Shown: positions 47,128-57,002, counted from the stretch's first letter. The stretch: DNA of 64,000 nucleotides from Bacillus thuringiensis (GCF_014932895.1 NZ_JACYOF010000015.1:1759-65758), one strand, 5' to 3'. A program made the numbers and translations. Notes: generated by a model not told the origin, from the sequence alone.

Positions 47128-47513
47128 CGTTTTCCGACAGAAGACTCCTTCCTCAAAAATGAGAAGGTGTGAAGCACCAATTTTAGGTGGGAGATGAATG
47201 TCGGTTGGCATAAGCCAACATGTTTGCTATCATTTACTTGTACAGATTGCTCTTCGAAAGCTGGAGATATGAGGTTGGTTGCAGAAAAACGTTGCAACCG
47301 TAAAATCTTCAACGTTCTATCGCCCCACGTTTGCCGAAGTTGCGAAAACCAAGCTAAAGTAGGTAGTGTGGTGAGTCAACGTACAAGATACTTATGTTTT
47401 CACCGTAGGGACTACGGGTAGAGCCTGCTAAGATAACCGGTGGATACATCGGTGTTCGCAGGAATCTCCCACTTCAAACAGTCCGTAAGGACGTTAAGTG
47501 GTGAGTAGTTCAA
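47128..47513 (+). mobile_element. tnpB-less IS200/IS605-type element, type A copy 2
   Basis: Follows TTTAT (47123-47127), begins CGTTTTCCGACAG and ends GTAGTTCAA. Nearly identical in all 386 bp to copies at 14379 and 59988, in opposite orientation to both. Confidence 0.88.
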
Positions 47514-47574
47514 ATCTTGTTCTTATAAAAAGTGTCCATAACAGGTTCTTATTCTTTGTTATATTGAAACTACA

Positions 47575-47820
47575 CAATCACGTATTTAAAAGCTTTTTTA
47601 GGCATAACAAGAAATGATGGTCATACAATGATATAGAAAGTTATATCCAACATATAAGTTACCTCTGACACCCTGAAAAGACACCTAATTAAGGTGTCTT
47701 TTCATCTTTCACATATATTAAAGTATAGGACAAGCTTAACAGCACTTATTCCGTTTATTCAGTTGAAATTTCAATCGTATTAAGAGCATCTACTGCCCCG
47801 GATGCTCTCTTTTTATTGAA
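47575..47820. repeat. Diverged repeat of 56300-56560
   Basis: Shared blocks in order: ACGTATTTAAAAGCT, CATACAATGATA/CATATAATGATACAGAAAG, AAAAGACACCTA, AGTATAGGAC-AGCTTAAC, TTTATTCAGTT, ATCGTATTAAGAGCA, GGATGCTCTCTTTTT. Both copies include two terminators. They bracket the accessory segment with the cassette, nuclease and recombinase. Confidence 0.7.
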
Positions 47821-48168
47821 CAAAATCGTTATTTTGCACAACAAGGTAGTCAGCGTAATAAACTAACTGGTTGTTGAAAAAAGAAGCCCTATAGAAAATG
47901 TTATAGGGCTTTACAAGGTTGAGTTATGTCATACTCACAAGGGATTTTAACATGAATTTCGAGGTAAATAAATTGGTAAATGTGTCCAAGTAGGGATCAC
48001 CATACATGCCCATCAAGTTAAGGAGACGAATTTCCCCAAAAATGAAAAAAACGTTATTCTTTCAGTAAAATACTTGAAAGGATAACGTTTTTTATGGTTC
48101 TCTCGCTTTCTGAATAAGCCCGTTGAATATGAATAACTGAGATAGGTTTCACTCTTAAAATCACTGAA

Positions 48169-49041
48169 TTACTTTTGAACTAGCACTAGGTCTAGCCAGG
48201 ATTTCGCCTCATTGTACAAAATTGGATTGTTTTGCGGCGTGTAGTAGGCAAGGATTGCAACTGCCTGTGATACGACCCATCCGCGGGCCCTTGACAATGT
48301 AGCATCGTCCGTACGGATAGCATCAAGGAACACATCGCGCGCCTCTGGCGAGTGCAACTTCCACGCGACCATTACATCACATGCAGGGTCACCTATGCCC
48401 ATTGTCTCCCAATCAATCACACCGCTGATACGCTTATCACGTACGAGCCAGTTACGTACATCTAGATCGCCGTGATGCCAAACAGGAGGACCGTTCCATG
48501 GAGGTGCAGAAAGAGCCGACTCCCATACAGCAGACACCGCGGGATCGCCATTAAATCGTGCTAGCCAATATCGGAAGTCCTTGTCCCGTTGGGCCAAAGG
48601 AATGCCGCGTCCTAACGGCCCTCCCGTTGGATCGACTTGTTGAAGTGCTAGGACAAACCCTGCGAGATCGCGTGCTGCCTGAATCTCGTCAATCGCCTCT
48701 ATCGGCACCGTTTCACCCCTCAGCCACGAATGTATCTCCCAAAACCATGGGTATTCGTTATTGGGGCGCCCCTGAGCGATAGGTACAGGGATTTCAAGCG
48801 GAACTAATGGTGCAAGTTTTGGTAGCCATAAGAACTCGCGTCCTCCTGGTGTCGTCGGTCCTTCCCTTCTCGCTAGCCGAATGGAATATTCGTCGCCAAG
48901 TCGGAAAACGGCATTTACCGTTCCAACTGGCTCTACCTTACGAAGGGGCAACTCTGCCCAGCGGGGGAACTGATCGACAAGTAAACGACGCACAAGTCGC
49001 TCTTCAATTTCCAATTCGTCAGCATGCATCTTCTCGGACAT
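48169..49041 (-). CDS. Aminoglycoside phosphotransferase-family kinase
   Basis: 290 residues from ATG 49041, chosen for AAGGAGAG 8 bp upstream (an ATG 30 bp earlier has none). Motifs: VWHHGDLDVRNWLV (catalytic HxD...N) and GVIDWETMGIGDPACD (metal-binding). The N-lobe VGTVNAVFRLGDEYSIRLARREG follows the family. These enzymes phosphorylate aminoglycosides or macrolides, but many have other substrates, so resistance is only possible. GC content is clearly above the neighbours, pointing to recent transfer. In the IS231-ended cassette. Confidence 0.85.
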   Translation of the reverse strand: MSEKMHADELEIEERLVRRLLVDQFPRWAELPLRKVEPVGTVNAVFRLGDEYSIRLARREGPTTPGGREFLWLPKLAPLVPLEIPVPIAQGRPNNEYPWFWEIHSWLRGETVPIEAIDEIQAARDLAGFVLALQQVDPTGGPLGRGIPLAQRDKDFRYWLARFNGDPAVSAVWESALSAPPWNGPPVWHHGDLDVRNWLVRDKRISGVIDWETMGIGDPACDVMVAWKLHSPEARDVFLDAIRTDDATLSRARGWVVSQAVAILAYYTPQNNPILYNEAKSWLDLVLVQK

Positions 49042-49455
49042 CGTATGATCTCTCCTTGGTAGCTCTGACATAAACTTTTATTGGTGGAAAATTATAATAA
49101 TGCTCCGTACACCAAAAGTCAAAAAGCCACACTTTTTCATTATAAAATGCAGTCACACCTTAAAAAATTGACTTCTCTTAATTTATTCAATTGTAACACA
49201 ACTCCTATAAGGGTCACGTTACATTACTATCAACCTAAGATGAATTTATACCTATAATTTATAGAAAGCGTTATTCTATTTGTGGAAAAATACAGAAAGG
49301 ATAGCATTTTTTCCGCTTTTAAATAGTCTATTAAGAGTTGTTTCTTGAAACCTTTTTCTTATTGAACTTAATGACTGTGTATTTCAAGAATAAAATAGAC
49401 AGTATATTGACTAAAGTGGAGGTCGGATATGGATATTTACAGAGAACTTTTTTAA

Positions 49456-49967
49456 TGCAGCAAACTTATGCAATTTTATTTTCTCTCGCAAATAAAATTC
49501 AAGTAAAGGGTGATAAGTTCTTTGAGCCTTTAACATCAAGACAGTATATGGCAATGGTGGCAATTGCGCATTTACCTGAAGATAAAACGACTTTGAATAA
49601 TATTGCTAGAAAATTAGGTATTACAAAACAGAGTACAAAACAGTTAATTACAATTATAGAAAATAAGGGCTATGTTAGCGTAGTCCCTAGTAAAATAGAT
49701 AAACGTGCAAACAATGTGAAATTCACAAAAAAAGGGGAAGAGGTATCGCTTATTGTTTCAGAAAAAGGAATCTTCTTTTTAGAAAAACTTTTTAATAAGT
49801 TCTCAACTGAAGAATTGGAAACAATGTGGGATCTTTTAAAGAAACTGTATAGTTTTGACGGCGAAGAACAGGATGGATTTGAAGAAGAGGGAAACATAAA
49901 AATGGATGAAGATAACAATGAATTACAATTGAGAATAATGAAAGAGTTTAAGAGAAGAAGAAATTAA
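49456..49967 (+). CDS. MarR-family regulator, start region damaged
   Basis: About 170 residues from ATG 49456: LTSRQYMAMVAIAHLPEDKTTLNNIARKLGITKQSTKQLITIIENKGYVSVVPSKIDKRANNVKFTKKGEE, a typical MarR winged helix with wing KIDKRANNVKFT. A better start, ATG 49429 behind GGAGG, reads MDIYRELF then hits TAA in a run of six T. One more T would give MDIYRELFLMQQTYAIL and join the frames. So the gene has probably lost its proper start. It likely controlled the serine hydrolase gene downstream. Confidence 0.8.
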
Positions 49968-50078
49968 ACAATTAACAGGGGATATAAAAAATAAATCGGG
50001 TCGGTAATTTTACGTTGAAGAGCATATATCAATCTTTTGAAATATTTTCAAAATGAAAGATAAGGGAGAGTAATCATT

Positions 50079-51107
50079 ATGTTTGAAATTAGTGATAAAA
50101 CGTTAAGATTAATTAAAAAGACATGTAAAGGAAAGGAACATTTAAGATTAACTATTGGCTATTTAATAGACGATAATGCTGTAATAAAAATGTATAATGA
50201 GAATGGTGAACTTAATTCATCCAAAAAATATCATTATGAAATTGGCTCTATTACAAAGACTTTTACTGTATCTTTGCTATCAAAATACATATTTGAGAAC
50301 AAAATGTCAATAAACGATTCAATACATAAATATATAGAAGGGCTTAAGGAAAACGAGTATTATCCAACATTGCTTCGTCTTGCTACACACTCATCTGGAT
50401 ATTCAACAAGACTGCCATTAAAAAAACGTGAATATTTTAAAATAATGTTAAGTTTGATTATTGGCAGTAGTGATATGAATAAGAATAATCCATTAGATAT
50501 GGATTTTAACAAAATGAAAATACTAATTGAAAAAAATAAATTAAAAGAATCTGATTACTCGTGGAAATATTCAAACTTCGGTATGTCACTTATTGGGTAT
50601 GTATTAGGAAATGTATCGGGCATGGGATACTGGGACACTATGAATAATTTTCTTCATAATGAGCTTGGACTAAGCGATACATATTTAGGAACATCAAATA
50701 ATAATTTACATGGTTATGACAGAAAAAATAATGATTGCGGCAACTGGAAATGGGGTAAAGAAAATTTTATATCACCCGCGGGTGCAATAAGTTCAACTGC
50801 TGATGATTTACTTAAGTATGCTAAAATAAATATTTACGAAGATAAACCATATTTGTCCCTTTGTCATAAAAAACATGGGAATGGAACAAAGAAGTATGAT
50901 ATGGGTCTTGGATGGATGCTTTTAAAGAAAAATAATAATGTTATTTTGCATGGCGGTGGAACAGGATGCTTTAGTTCATTTTTAGGGATAGATAAAGAAA
51001 AGAAAGTTGCCACCGTAGTTTTAGCTAATTATAGATTAGGTATAAATGATGATGAAAAAATAGGGATTTCCTTATTAGAAAGCCTACAAAAATCAAAAGA
51101 TATTTAG
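50079..51107 (+). CDS. Serine hydrolase of the class C beta-lactamase/D-peptidase fold
   Basis: 342 residues. S57-x-x-K60 in YEIGSITKTFT, Y-x-N in WKYSNFGMSLIGYV, and H-x-G in ILHGGGTGCFSS are the three catalytic motifs. No signal peptide, so probably cytoplasmic. IS231-ended cassettes are known to carry D-amino-acid peptidase genes of this fold (adp), and this may be one. Substrate could also be an ester or a beta-lactam. AAGGGAGAG precedes the ATG; 111 bp after the MarR gene. Confidence 0.85.
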   Translation: MFEISDKTLRLIKKTCKGKEHLRLTIGYLIDDNAVIKMYNENGELNSSKKYHYEIGSITKTFTVSLLSKYIFENKMSINDSIHKYIEGLKENEYYPTLLRLATHSSGYSTRLPLKKREYFKIMLSLIIGSSDMNKNNPLDMDFNKMKILIEKNKLKESDYSWKYSNFGMSLIGYVLGNVSGMGYWDTMNNFLHNELGLSDTYLGTSNNNLHGYDRKNNDCGNWKWGKENFISPAGAISSTADDLLKYAKINIYEDKPYLSLCHKKHGNGTKKYDMGLGWMLLKKNNNVILHGGGTGCFSSFLGIDKEKKVATVVLANYRLGINDDEKIGISLLESLQKSKDI

Positions 51108-51238
51108 TAGAAGAACATTTAATCGATTTTAAGTAAGTCATTTCTTAGTTGCTTATAAAAGGGCTCGATTATGGAGCAACATAGTTAGGGAATGATTAAA
51201 TTTTTTTATAAAAGAACGAGTCAATTAAAAATATTAAG

Positions 51239-51279
51239 AGCGTGTTTTGGTCAAATTTTATACAAAACACGCTTTTTTC
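51239..51279 (+). terminator. Terminator
   Basis: AGCGTGTTTTG with CAAAACACGCT plus six T, after the hydrolase gene. Confidence 0.88.
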
Positions 51280-51597
51280 TATGATCTATAGTTAAGGTTA
51301 TTGGTATCAAATTAATCAAACATTATTTTAATGCAACAAAAACCACTAATATTTTTGAGAGTTAAAAACGATAATCCTTCTACATCTTGAATAGAAAGAA
51401 TACCGTTTTTTCGTTTTGGGGGTGTTATAAAATGCTTAAGTTGACGGGCATGTATGGTGACCCCAAATCGTCTTCGATAATCTATCATGTATATCTGTAT
51501 GCATCCTCTAATAAATCATAGGGAATGTTTGCATGTTGACTTTGGTTTTATGTACAATAAGGGTAAAGATATAGCTTGAAACAGGAAGAGGAAAACC

Positions 51598-52482
51598 ATG
51601 TCCAATTCATTAGTAAATTTACGTATCGATTTTGCATTTAAGCAGTTATTTGGTACAAATGGGAATGAAGATATTTTAGTTGCCTTTTTAAATGCCATAT
51701 TAAAGAATTCTTTAGAATCACCTATTGTTTCCCTGCAATTAGAAGACCCACATTTGCATCGAGAATATGAAGAAGATAAATTATCGATTTTAGATATTGC
51801 GGCTACATTAAATACAGGAACAAAGGTAAATGTAGAAATACAATTAAATAACAATCACGATATGATCAAACGAAGCTTGTATTATTGGGGGAGGTTATAT
51901 ACCTCTCAATTGCAAAAAGGAATGCCTTATAGCTCACTTCATAAAACAATTACCATTAACTTGTTAAATTTTGTGATGTTTCCAGAATATGAAGCGTTTC
52001 ATACAACAGGAATCCTTTGGAATCAGCAACAACAAAAGCTATTAAGTGACGATATAGAAGTTCATATTGTAGAAATTCCAAAGTTACTGCAGCAATGGCG
52101 CGAAGAGAAAGTTAATCCGTGGGAAGATTCGTTTGTTCGTTGGTTATTATTATTACCAGCGAATGAAGATGAGTATCTCACACAAACATTGGAGGACATT
52201 GCCATGAACCAAGATCCGATTTTACAAAAAGCAATGAATAAGTGGGAACGTATGAGTCAAGACTCTTCTTTCCGTCAAGCATATGAAGCAAGAGAAAAGG
52301 CCTTAATGGATGAGGCTGCAAAGTTTGCTCATGCTCGTAATGAGGGGAAAAAAGAAGGAATTCAGCAAGGAAAAATACAGATGATTAAAGGTATGCATGA
52401 ACTTGGTGTACCACTTGAAACAATTGCTAAAGCCAGTAAATTAGGCATAGATGAAGTTGAACGTATTTTAAAACAAAAATAA
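51598..52482 (+). CDS. Rpn-family recombination-promoting nuclease/PD-(D/E)XK transposase
   Basis: 294 residues, usual for the family. RIDFAFKQLFGTNGNEDILVAFLNAIL (start motif), then LSILDIAATLNTGTKVNVEIQL with the catalytic D...ExQ of the PD-(D/E)XK fold, and HKTITINLLNF. The C-terminal repeat EGKKEGIQQGK and a helical end are typical. Rpn proteins promote RecA-independent recombination and DNA cleavage. GAAGAGGAAA precedes the ATG. Ends at a terminator. Confidence 0.88.
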   Translation: MSNSLVNLRIDFAFKQLFGTNGNEDILVAFLNAILKNSLESPIVSLQLEDPHLHREYEEDKLSILDIAATLNTGTKVNVEIQLNNNHDMIKRSLYYWGRLYTSQLQKGMPYSSLHKTITINLLNFVMFPEYEAFHTTGILWNQQQQKLLSDDIEVHIVEIPKLLQQWREEKVNPWEDSFVRWLLLLPANEDEYLTQTLEDIAMNQDPILQKAMNKWERMSQDSSFRQAYEAREKALMDEAAKFAHARNEGKKEGIQQGKIQMIKGMHELGVPLETIAKASKLGIDEVERILKQK

Positions 52483-52490
52483 ACAGTAAC

Positions 52491-52524
52491 AAAAAAAGAA
52501 CCTATTAATTGGGTTCTTTTTTTT
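52491..52524 (+). terminator. Terminator
   Basis: AAAAAAAGAACC with GGTTCTTTTTTT. Confidence 0.85.
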
Positions 52525-52772
52525 AATCTATTTGTCAATTAGGGGGAGTAACAATTAATTTTTTACGGGTAGTACTATAACTGTATAATATGACACTTAA
52601 CTTTATTTTCTTATTATTGATGAGACCGCTCATGTGAAATTGCATTATATAAAAACATTGCATACTGTTCCCGTGAACTTTCGTATCCAGAACAAATATA
52701 CCTGCAATTATCCCACCTAAATCTACAAACATTCCAATAAAGAATGTTAAATAAGCCCTGAAATAGTTTTAT

Positions 52773-52920
52773 CATTTTAGCCAAGAAGACTCCTTCCTCA
52801 ATGAACGCGAAGTGAGGAGGTGGGAGATGAATTGGCTTCGGACAAGGGATGGCAGGAAGGCATCTTAATTGTTCGACATACATAAAATGTTACTTCACTA
52901 CCTATCGAATGTATGTTTAT
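52773..52920 (+). mobile_element. Solo left end of a tnpB-type element
   Basis: Follows TTTAT (52768-52772). CATTTTAGCCAAGAAGACTC and about 150 bp match the left end of the element at 1286-2666 (read there on the minus strand), including the region just before tnpB. The tnpB gene and right end are absent. The rest of 52483-53115 shows no gene. Confidence 0.8.
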
Positions 52921-53115
52921 TTTATAATGTTTTCAATTACAGCATACTATGAGGGAAGTATAAAAAAATACAAATAAGGATCCAAACTCCATATGCAATA
53001 TTACATATCATTTTGATTTAATTGATAAATTTCTATATCAATACTATCCTAATATTAGGAAGAGTTTCGAAAATATCATATATATATCTAATAGATTAAA
53101 ATAAGGTGGATTATT

Positions 53116-53310
53116 ATGAAATTTAAAGACTTCAGTTCAGAATTTTGGCTTTGGTTATATGCCCTTTGTTTCATTGGAAATTTTGTTAATTTTGCTCGAA
53201 TATTAATATTTGAACATGACTTCTCATGGAAATCGATACTGTTTGGGTCTGCTGGACTTGTGGCTTTCCTTGCCGCTCGAAGTGAAATGAAAAAAGTAAA
53301 AAGTGCATAA
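53116..53310 (+). CDS. Small membrane protein, 64 residues
   Basis: Two membrane helices (about residues 9-28 and 38-55), ending ARSEMKKVKSA. AAGGTGG precedes the ATG. No family recognised. The clean ribosome site and charge pattern support a real gene. Confidence 0.6.
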   Translation: MKFKDFSSEFWLWLYALCFIGNFVNFARILIFEHDFSWKSILFGSAGLVAFLAARSEMKKVKSA

Positions 53311-53812
53311 AACCTTGTAATAGAAAAGCGCTAGAGTGAACCATAAGAATGAGACGATAAAAAACACCTCCCTAAATCGTAAGTATCAGTTATGATTTTA
53401 ATAGAGGTGTTTTTCGTATATGGAAAAAGAAGCATTATCCCGCTGAAATAAAGTGAAAAGTAATTGAAATGAAACATCAAGGATTCAAAAAATAAAGAGA
53501 TTATGGATGCCTTTGGAATTAAACATGTGTGGGGCACCATATATCACCACCAAGCTTAAAAAGTGTATCCATAAAAAGAAAAAAAAACGCTATTCTTTTT
53601 GTAGAAATATACAGAAAGGATGCGTTTTTGTATGAATCTATCGATTCAGCGTGAGTTTTATTTTAGACAATATTGACGACGAATTAATGTTAATATAAGG
53701 GGATACAAAAACAAATAGGAGATTAGGCGATTTAATTGTGTAAAAAAAACATAATTACAAACGAAAATTTTAAAAACATGTAATACTAATTAATTTATTA
53801 AAAGCGTTAAAA
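53311..53812. other. Intergenic region with IS231 left-end relic
   Basis: At about 53525-53670: GGGGCACCATATATCACC, the leader hairpin AACGCTATTCTTTTT...GGATGCGTTTTT, and ATGAATCTATCGATTCAG (MNLSIQ), the start of an IS231 transposase that stops after 12 codons. An inverted pair AAAAACACCTC/GAGGTGTTTTT is at about 53360-53415. No gene. Confidence 0.65.
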
Positions 53813-54979
53813 TTAGAATTCATCTTCCATAATTAGATTTCCAGCATCGTTATCTTTTGTTAATCTCTGCTTCAGATAATTTTCTTTCGTAGTCCGATCA
53901 TTTTTATGACCAACTGCCGCTGCTATTACATGTGGTGGCAATCCTTTGTAATCATACAAGTACTGTACATAAAAATGTCTAAAGAAGTGGGGGGTAATTC
54001 GTATATTCTCCGTAAAGGATAACTTGGTATCCTTTATAATCTTAGAAATATATTGTGATAAATAATTTTCCCTATAAGCAGTATGTTTTTTCGTTTGAAA
54101 AATAGTCCCACCATTTTTATTTCCTACATCTATAGGTAATCTCCTACGGATCCGAAATGAAACAATCCGATTAAAAATCTCCTTATTAATAGAAACAATC
54201 CGTTCATTATCTCCTTTTGTATCCACTGTTAAATAGTAACGTCCACGTATATCGTCATATTCAAGATCTTCCCACATTGCATGGGCCACCTCTGCAACAC
54301 GTAACCCTGTAGTAGCAAGGAACGATAATAAAGCATAATTAATTTCATTATCCTTGTAGTAGTTTAGCAGTTGCTTCACTTCTTCATATGATAACTCGCG
54401 CTTGGGCTTATGTTGTTTGTTCACCGTTGTGCTTAAGATTTCTACATGAAGAGGCTCTTGTATATATTGAACTTCATATAACCATTTCAAATAGGAACGG
54501 ATTACGCCAAGTTTCCTACTAATCGTAGATACTTTGTATTTTTCTTTTGATTGATAGGAGATCGCCTCTTGGGATAACCACTTTTGATAATTACGAATAT
54601 GCCGTTTTCTTAAATTCCTCCAGACTTGTCCAACTTCATAATCTTTTACATCTTGCTGCAGAAAATCTGTACTTTGTTTGATAAAGAAATAAAACTGACT
54701 TAAATCACGTGCATATAGAGTTCTAGAAGCATCTTTGATTCGTTTCTCTTGGTCAAAATGTGTTTGCCGATTCAAGTAGTAATATAATATCTCTTCATCT
54801 GAAAATCCCTCATATGTATATGTATCTTTTCTTTCGTTATTTTCCTTTTTAAGTTCAGCTTCATCTATATAATCACGATTCCATACTGCAATTACGTTTG
54901 TAAAATTTTGTTTCTGATTTTCTATATTTTCTAAAGAAGTTTCACTATGAATTGTATTCAATTCAAATTTCAATGTCAT
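53813..54979 (-). CDS. Tyrosine recombinase (phage integrase family)
   Basis: 388 residues. SAM-like N-terminal core-binding domain (about 85-190), then the catalytic domain: R in TTGLRVAEVAHAMWEDL, Lys in TVDTKGDNER, H-x-x-R in PHFFRHFYVQYL, H in AVGHKNDRTT and the nucleophile Tyr in KENYLKQ. All catalytic residues are present. The extra 80 N-terminal residues are acidic and unusual for XerC/D. Its regulator-like neighbour starts 342 bp away on the other strand. Could resolve plasmid dimers or move an element; no core site found. Confidence 0.9.
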   Translation of the reverse strand: MTLKFELNTIHSETSLENIENQKQNFTNVIAVWNRDYIDEAELKKENNERKDTYTYEGFSDEEILYYYLNRQTHFDQEKRIKDASRTLYARDLSQFYFFIKQSTDFLQQDVKDYEVGQVWRNLRKRHIRNYQKWLSQEAISYQSKEKYKVSTISRKLGVIRSYLKWLYEVQYIQEPLHVEILSTTVNKQHKPKRELSYEEVKQLLNYYKDNEINYALLSFLATTGLRVAEVAHAMWEDLEYDDIRGRYYLTVDTKGDNERIVSINKEIFNRIVSFRIRRRLPIDVGNKNGGTIFQTKKHTAYRENYLSQYISKIIKDTKLSFTENIRITPHFFRHFYVQYLYDYKGLPPHVIAAAVGHKNDRTTKENYLKQRLTKDNDAGNLIMEDEF

Positions 54980-55321
54980 TCAACTCCGTATTCATTTCTT
55001 TTATATGTATATTATAAATGAATTACATTCAAAATTATTAACAGAATAAGATTTAATTTTATAAAATAGAAAATTTATTATAACTATAGAAAAATTCCCA
55101 TTTTCTATGTTCGTAATAAACTTTAACTTATAAATAGATGGTAAAAAGATTTAATTGCACGTAAAAATTAATTTAATTAGTAAACAAAACACGAACTTAT
55201 TCATCTGTATAAAAAAATAAACATTTCCTATGTTATAATAAATCCAAGTATATATTTATAAAATAAAAATTAAATTTAATCAATAAATTAATTAAAAATT
55301 AAATATATGAGGAGAAATAAT
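54980..55321. other. Divergent promoter region of recombinase and regulator
   Basis: Very AT-rich (long stretches of AAATTTAATT and ATTAATTAA), no gene. Likely contains promoters for both neighbours and perhaps the recombination site. Confidence 0.5.
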
Positions 55322-56302
55322 ATGGATGAAAATCAGCAACTCAATATGAATACAACAGAAGTAAGGGAGTTTTTGGAGACTAGTAATTTTATTGTAAACA
55401 AACTTGTAAAGAAAGGGCAATTAGTTCCAATTAACAAAGATACATGGCGATTAGATGGGAGTTTTCTTTTCAGAAGAGAGGATGTAGAAGCAATAAAAAA
55501 AGTAAGAGAACCTGAAGGTCTTACTCTATACCAGGCTAGCAAAAAATATGATGTAAGTACATATCAATTAGAAAGATGGCTAGAAGATGGGGAATTAACA
55601 GCCACTATACAAGAATACCGTAACCGTGATACTAAATTCATACGAGAGGAAGAGTTACTCAAGCTTGTAAATCAATTAGATCAGGCAAATGCACTCTATA
55701 CATACTCTCAAAAGTATAATACTGTATTATTCCATAGATACATGCAGGGGAATACGATAGCAAGAGTCATTTCTATTCCAAAGCGTGGGGATATTATGTT
55801 AATTGATGAGTTCGGGAATGAACTTACCTTAAAAGAAGCAAAAAAATTAGGGTATGAACCAGCTTATCAGTTGACTGATAAGCCTCGGAGCCATCATCAA
55901 AGGTTTATTAAGTTCCGTTTACCTAAGTCTGATCAATTACGTAGTAGTTCTTTCCAAAAAGTTGACTTAATACTCCAATATGTCTCACCAAGAAATATAA
56001 AGATTTCAGAAGAGGGGGGTTTTTGGTATTTAGATGTACGACAATCACTTATTGAATTGCCTATGGGTATGCAAATGGAGTGGATTGAGAGCCTCTCACC
56101 ATATTTAATTGAAGGAAAATTAGTGAAACGTGTTAATAATAGCATCTATTTAGATAGCAGCAGTGTGACAAAACCAGTTACGATGTCCAGTAAAGAATAT
56201 CAAGTACTTAATAAAATAGTCGAAGAAACAAACAGCACTATTGACGAATTTATTGCGTCCGCTATTCGCGAAAAAATCAATTACTATCAAAATACACAAT
56301 AA
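55322..56302 (+). CDS. DNA-binding protein with two HTH-like segments, partner of recombinase
   Basis: 326 residues from ATG 55322 (GAGGAG 10 bp upstream). Residues about 9-50 (MNTTEVREFLETSNFIVNKLVKKGQLVPI...FLFRREDVEAI) and 60-110 (GLTLYQASKKYDVSTYQLERWLEDGEL) are excisionase or MerR-like helix-turn-helix segments. The C-terminal part ends with a ribbon-helix-helix-like MSSKEYQVLNKIVEETNSTIDEFIASAIREKI. Divergent from the tyrosine recombinase, so it may act as its directionality factor or regulator. Family not recognised. Confidence 0.65.
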   Translation: MDENQQLNMNTTEVREFLETSNFIVNKLVKKGQLVPINKDTWRLDGSFLFRREDVEAIKKVREPEGLTLYQASKKYDVSTYQLERWLEDGELTATIQEYRNRDTKFIREEELLKLVNQLDQANALYTYSQKYNTVLFHRYMQGNTIARVISIPKRGDIMLIDEFGNELTLKEAKKLGYEPAYQLTDKPRSHHQRFIKFRLPKSDQLRSSSFQKVDLILQYVSPRNIKISEEGGFWYLDVRQSLIELPMGMQMEWIESLSPYLIEGKLVKRVNNSIYLDSSSVTKPVTMSSKEYQVLNKIVEETNSTIDEFIASAIREKINYYQNTQ

Positions 56303-56777
56303 ACGTATTTAAAAGCTATTTTGGGTATAACGAAAATTGATAATCATATAATGATACAGAAAGGTCTTTTCCAAGGTAGCTACCTCTTATATACCAAAAA
56401 GACACCTAGCCAAGGTGTCTTTTTACTTTTCACCTTTCGAGAAGAGCAAGCATACATTATAGTATAGGACGAGCTTAACCGCACCTATTCCATTTATTCA
56501 GTTAAAACTCTAATCGTATTAAGAGCACCTACCATCCCGGATGCTCTCTTTTTTTCGTTTTTTGGGGTGATTACTTTTCTTAAGTTGATGGCCTGTTGCT
56601 ACCGCTATTATTCAATTAACAAATGCTTGTACTAGTTTAGAAATGATAAATACGATCGCGAAGAATACATAAAATAAGGATTCAACATGGAAATAATTCT
56701 TATATATTCACATCGAAAAAGGTTGTCTCATAACATATATAGATTGTCCTATTAAGATGTTCGGAGGATGTGAGCAT
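56300..56777. other. Second copy of the 47575 repeat plus IS231-like end
   Basis: Repeat to about 56560, including a terminator AAAAAGACACCT/AGGTGTCTTTTT at about 56396-56426 and GAGCACC/GGATGCTC hairpin. At about 56578-56607 is CTTAAGTTGATGGCC-TGTTGCTACC, a decayed IS231 right end. No gene. Confidence 0.65.
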
Positions 56778-57002
56778 ATGGAAGACTTAAATATGAAAAT
56801 TGACAGTATAAAGTCAGAACAAAAAGAGATCATGCGTGATATTCGTAATTTAGAAACTCGAACAATAATTAACGAGAAAGACATTTCTACAATTAATAAG
56901 CAATTAGAAAAAATCAGCACGAATACCTCTTGGATTTTACGGATTATTATCAGTACGATAATTATGGCCGTTCTAGGTTTGATACTAAAAGTGGCAATTT
57001 AA
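56778..57002 (+). CDS. XhlA-like (phage haemolysin/holin-associated) protein
   Basis: 74 residues from ATG 56778 (GGAGG 11 bp upstream). The layout is MEDLNMKIDSIKSEQKEIMRDIRNLETRTIINEKDISTINKQLEKISTNTSWILRIIISTIIMAVLGLILK: N-terminal coiled coil, then one membrane helix, as in XhlA of defective phage PBSX. A lone phage relic or a small membrane anchor. A hairpin AGAGAGACA/TGTCTCTCT follows. Confidence 0.8.
   Translation: MEDLNMKIDSIKSEQKEIMRDIRNLETRTIINEKDISTINKQLEKISTNTSWILRIIISTIIMAVLGLILKVAI

Larger units (their letters stand above)
47993..51464. mobile_element. IS231-ended mobile cassette (MIC231-like)
   Basis: Left end GGGATCACCATACATGCCC-ATCAAGTTAAG (47993-48022). The right end (51435-51464) read inverted is GGGGTCACCATACATGCCC-GTCAACTTAAG, 27 of 30 identical. 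No transposase inside; instead three cargo genes. IS231-type leader hairpins (AACGTTATTC...GATAACGTT) lie just inside the left end, near 49263, and near the right end. Such cassettes, mobilised in trans by IS231 transposase, are known from the B. cereus group. The extent of target duplication could not be defined. Confidence 0.75.

Noticed and set aside
47194-47421. Open frame of 75 residues with a few cysteines, repeated at 14471 and 60080
   Set aside because: It lies inside the non-coding type A element, has no ribosome site and no match to TnpB motifs.
52535-52732. Minus-strand hydrophobic frame of 65 residues
   Set aside because: No ribosome site and adjoining the solo tnpB left end; not enough evidence.
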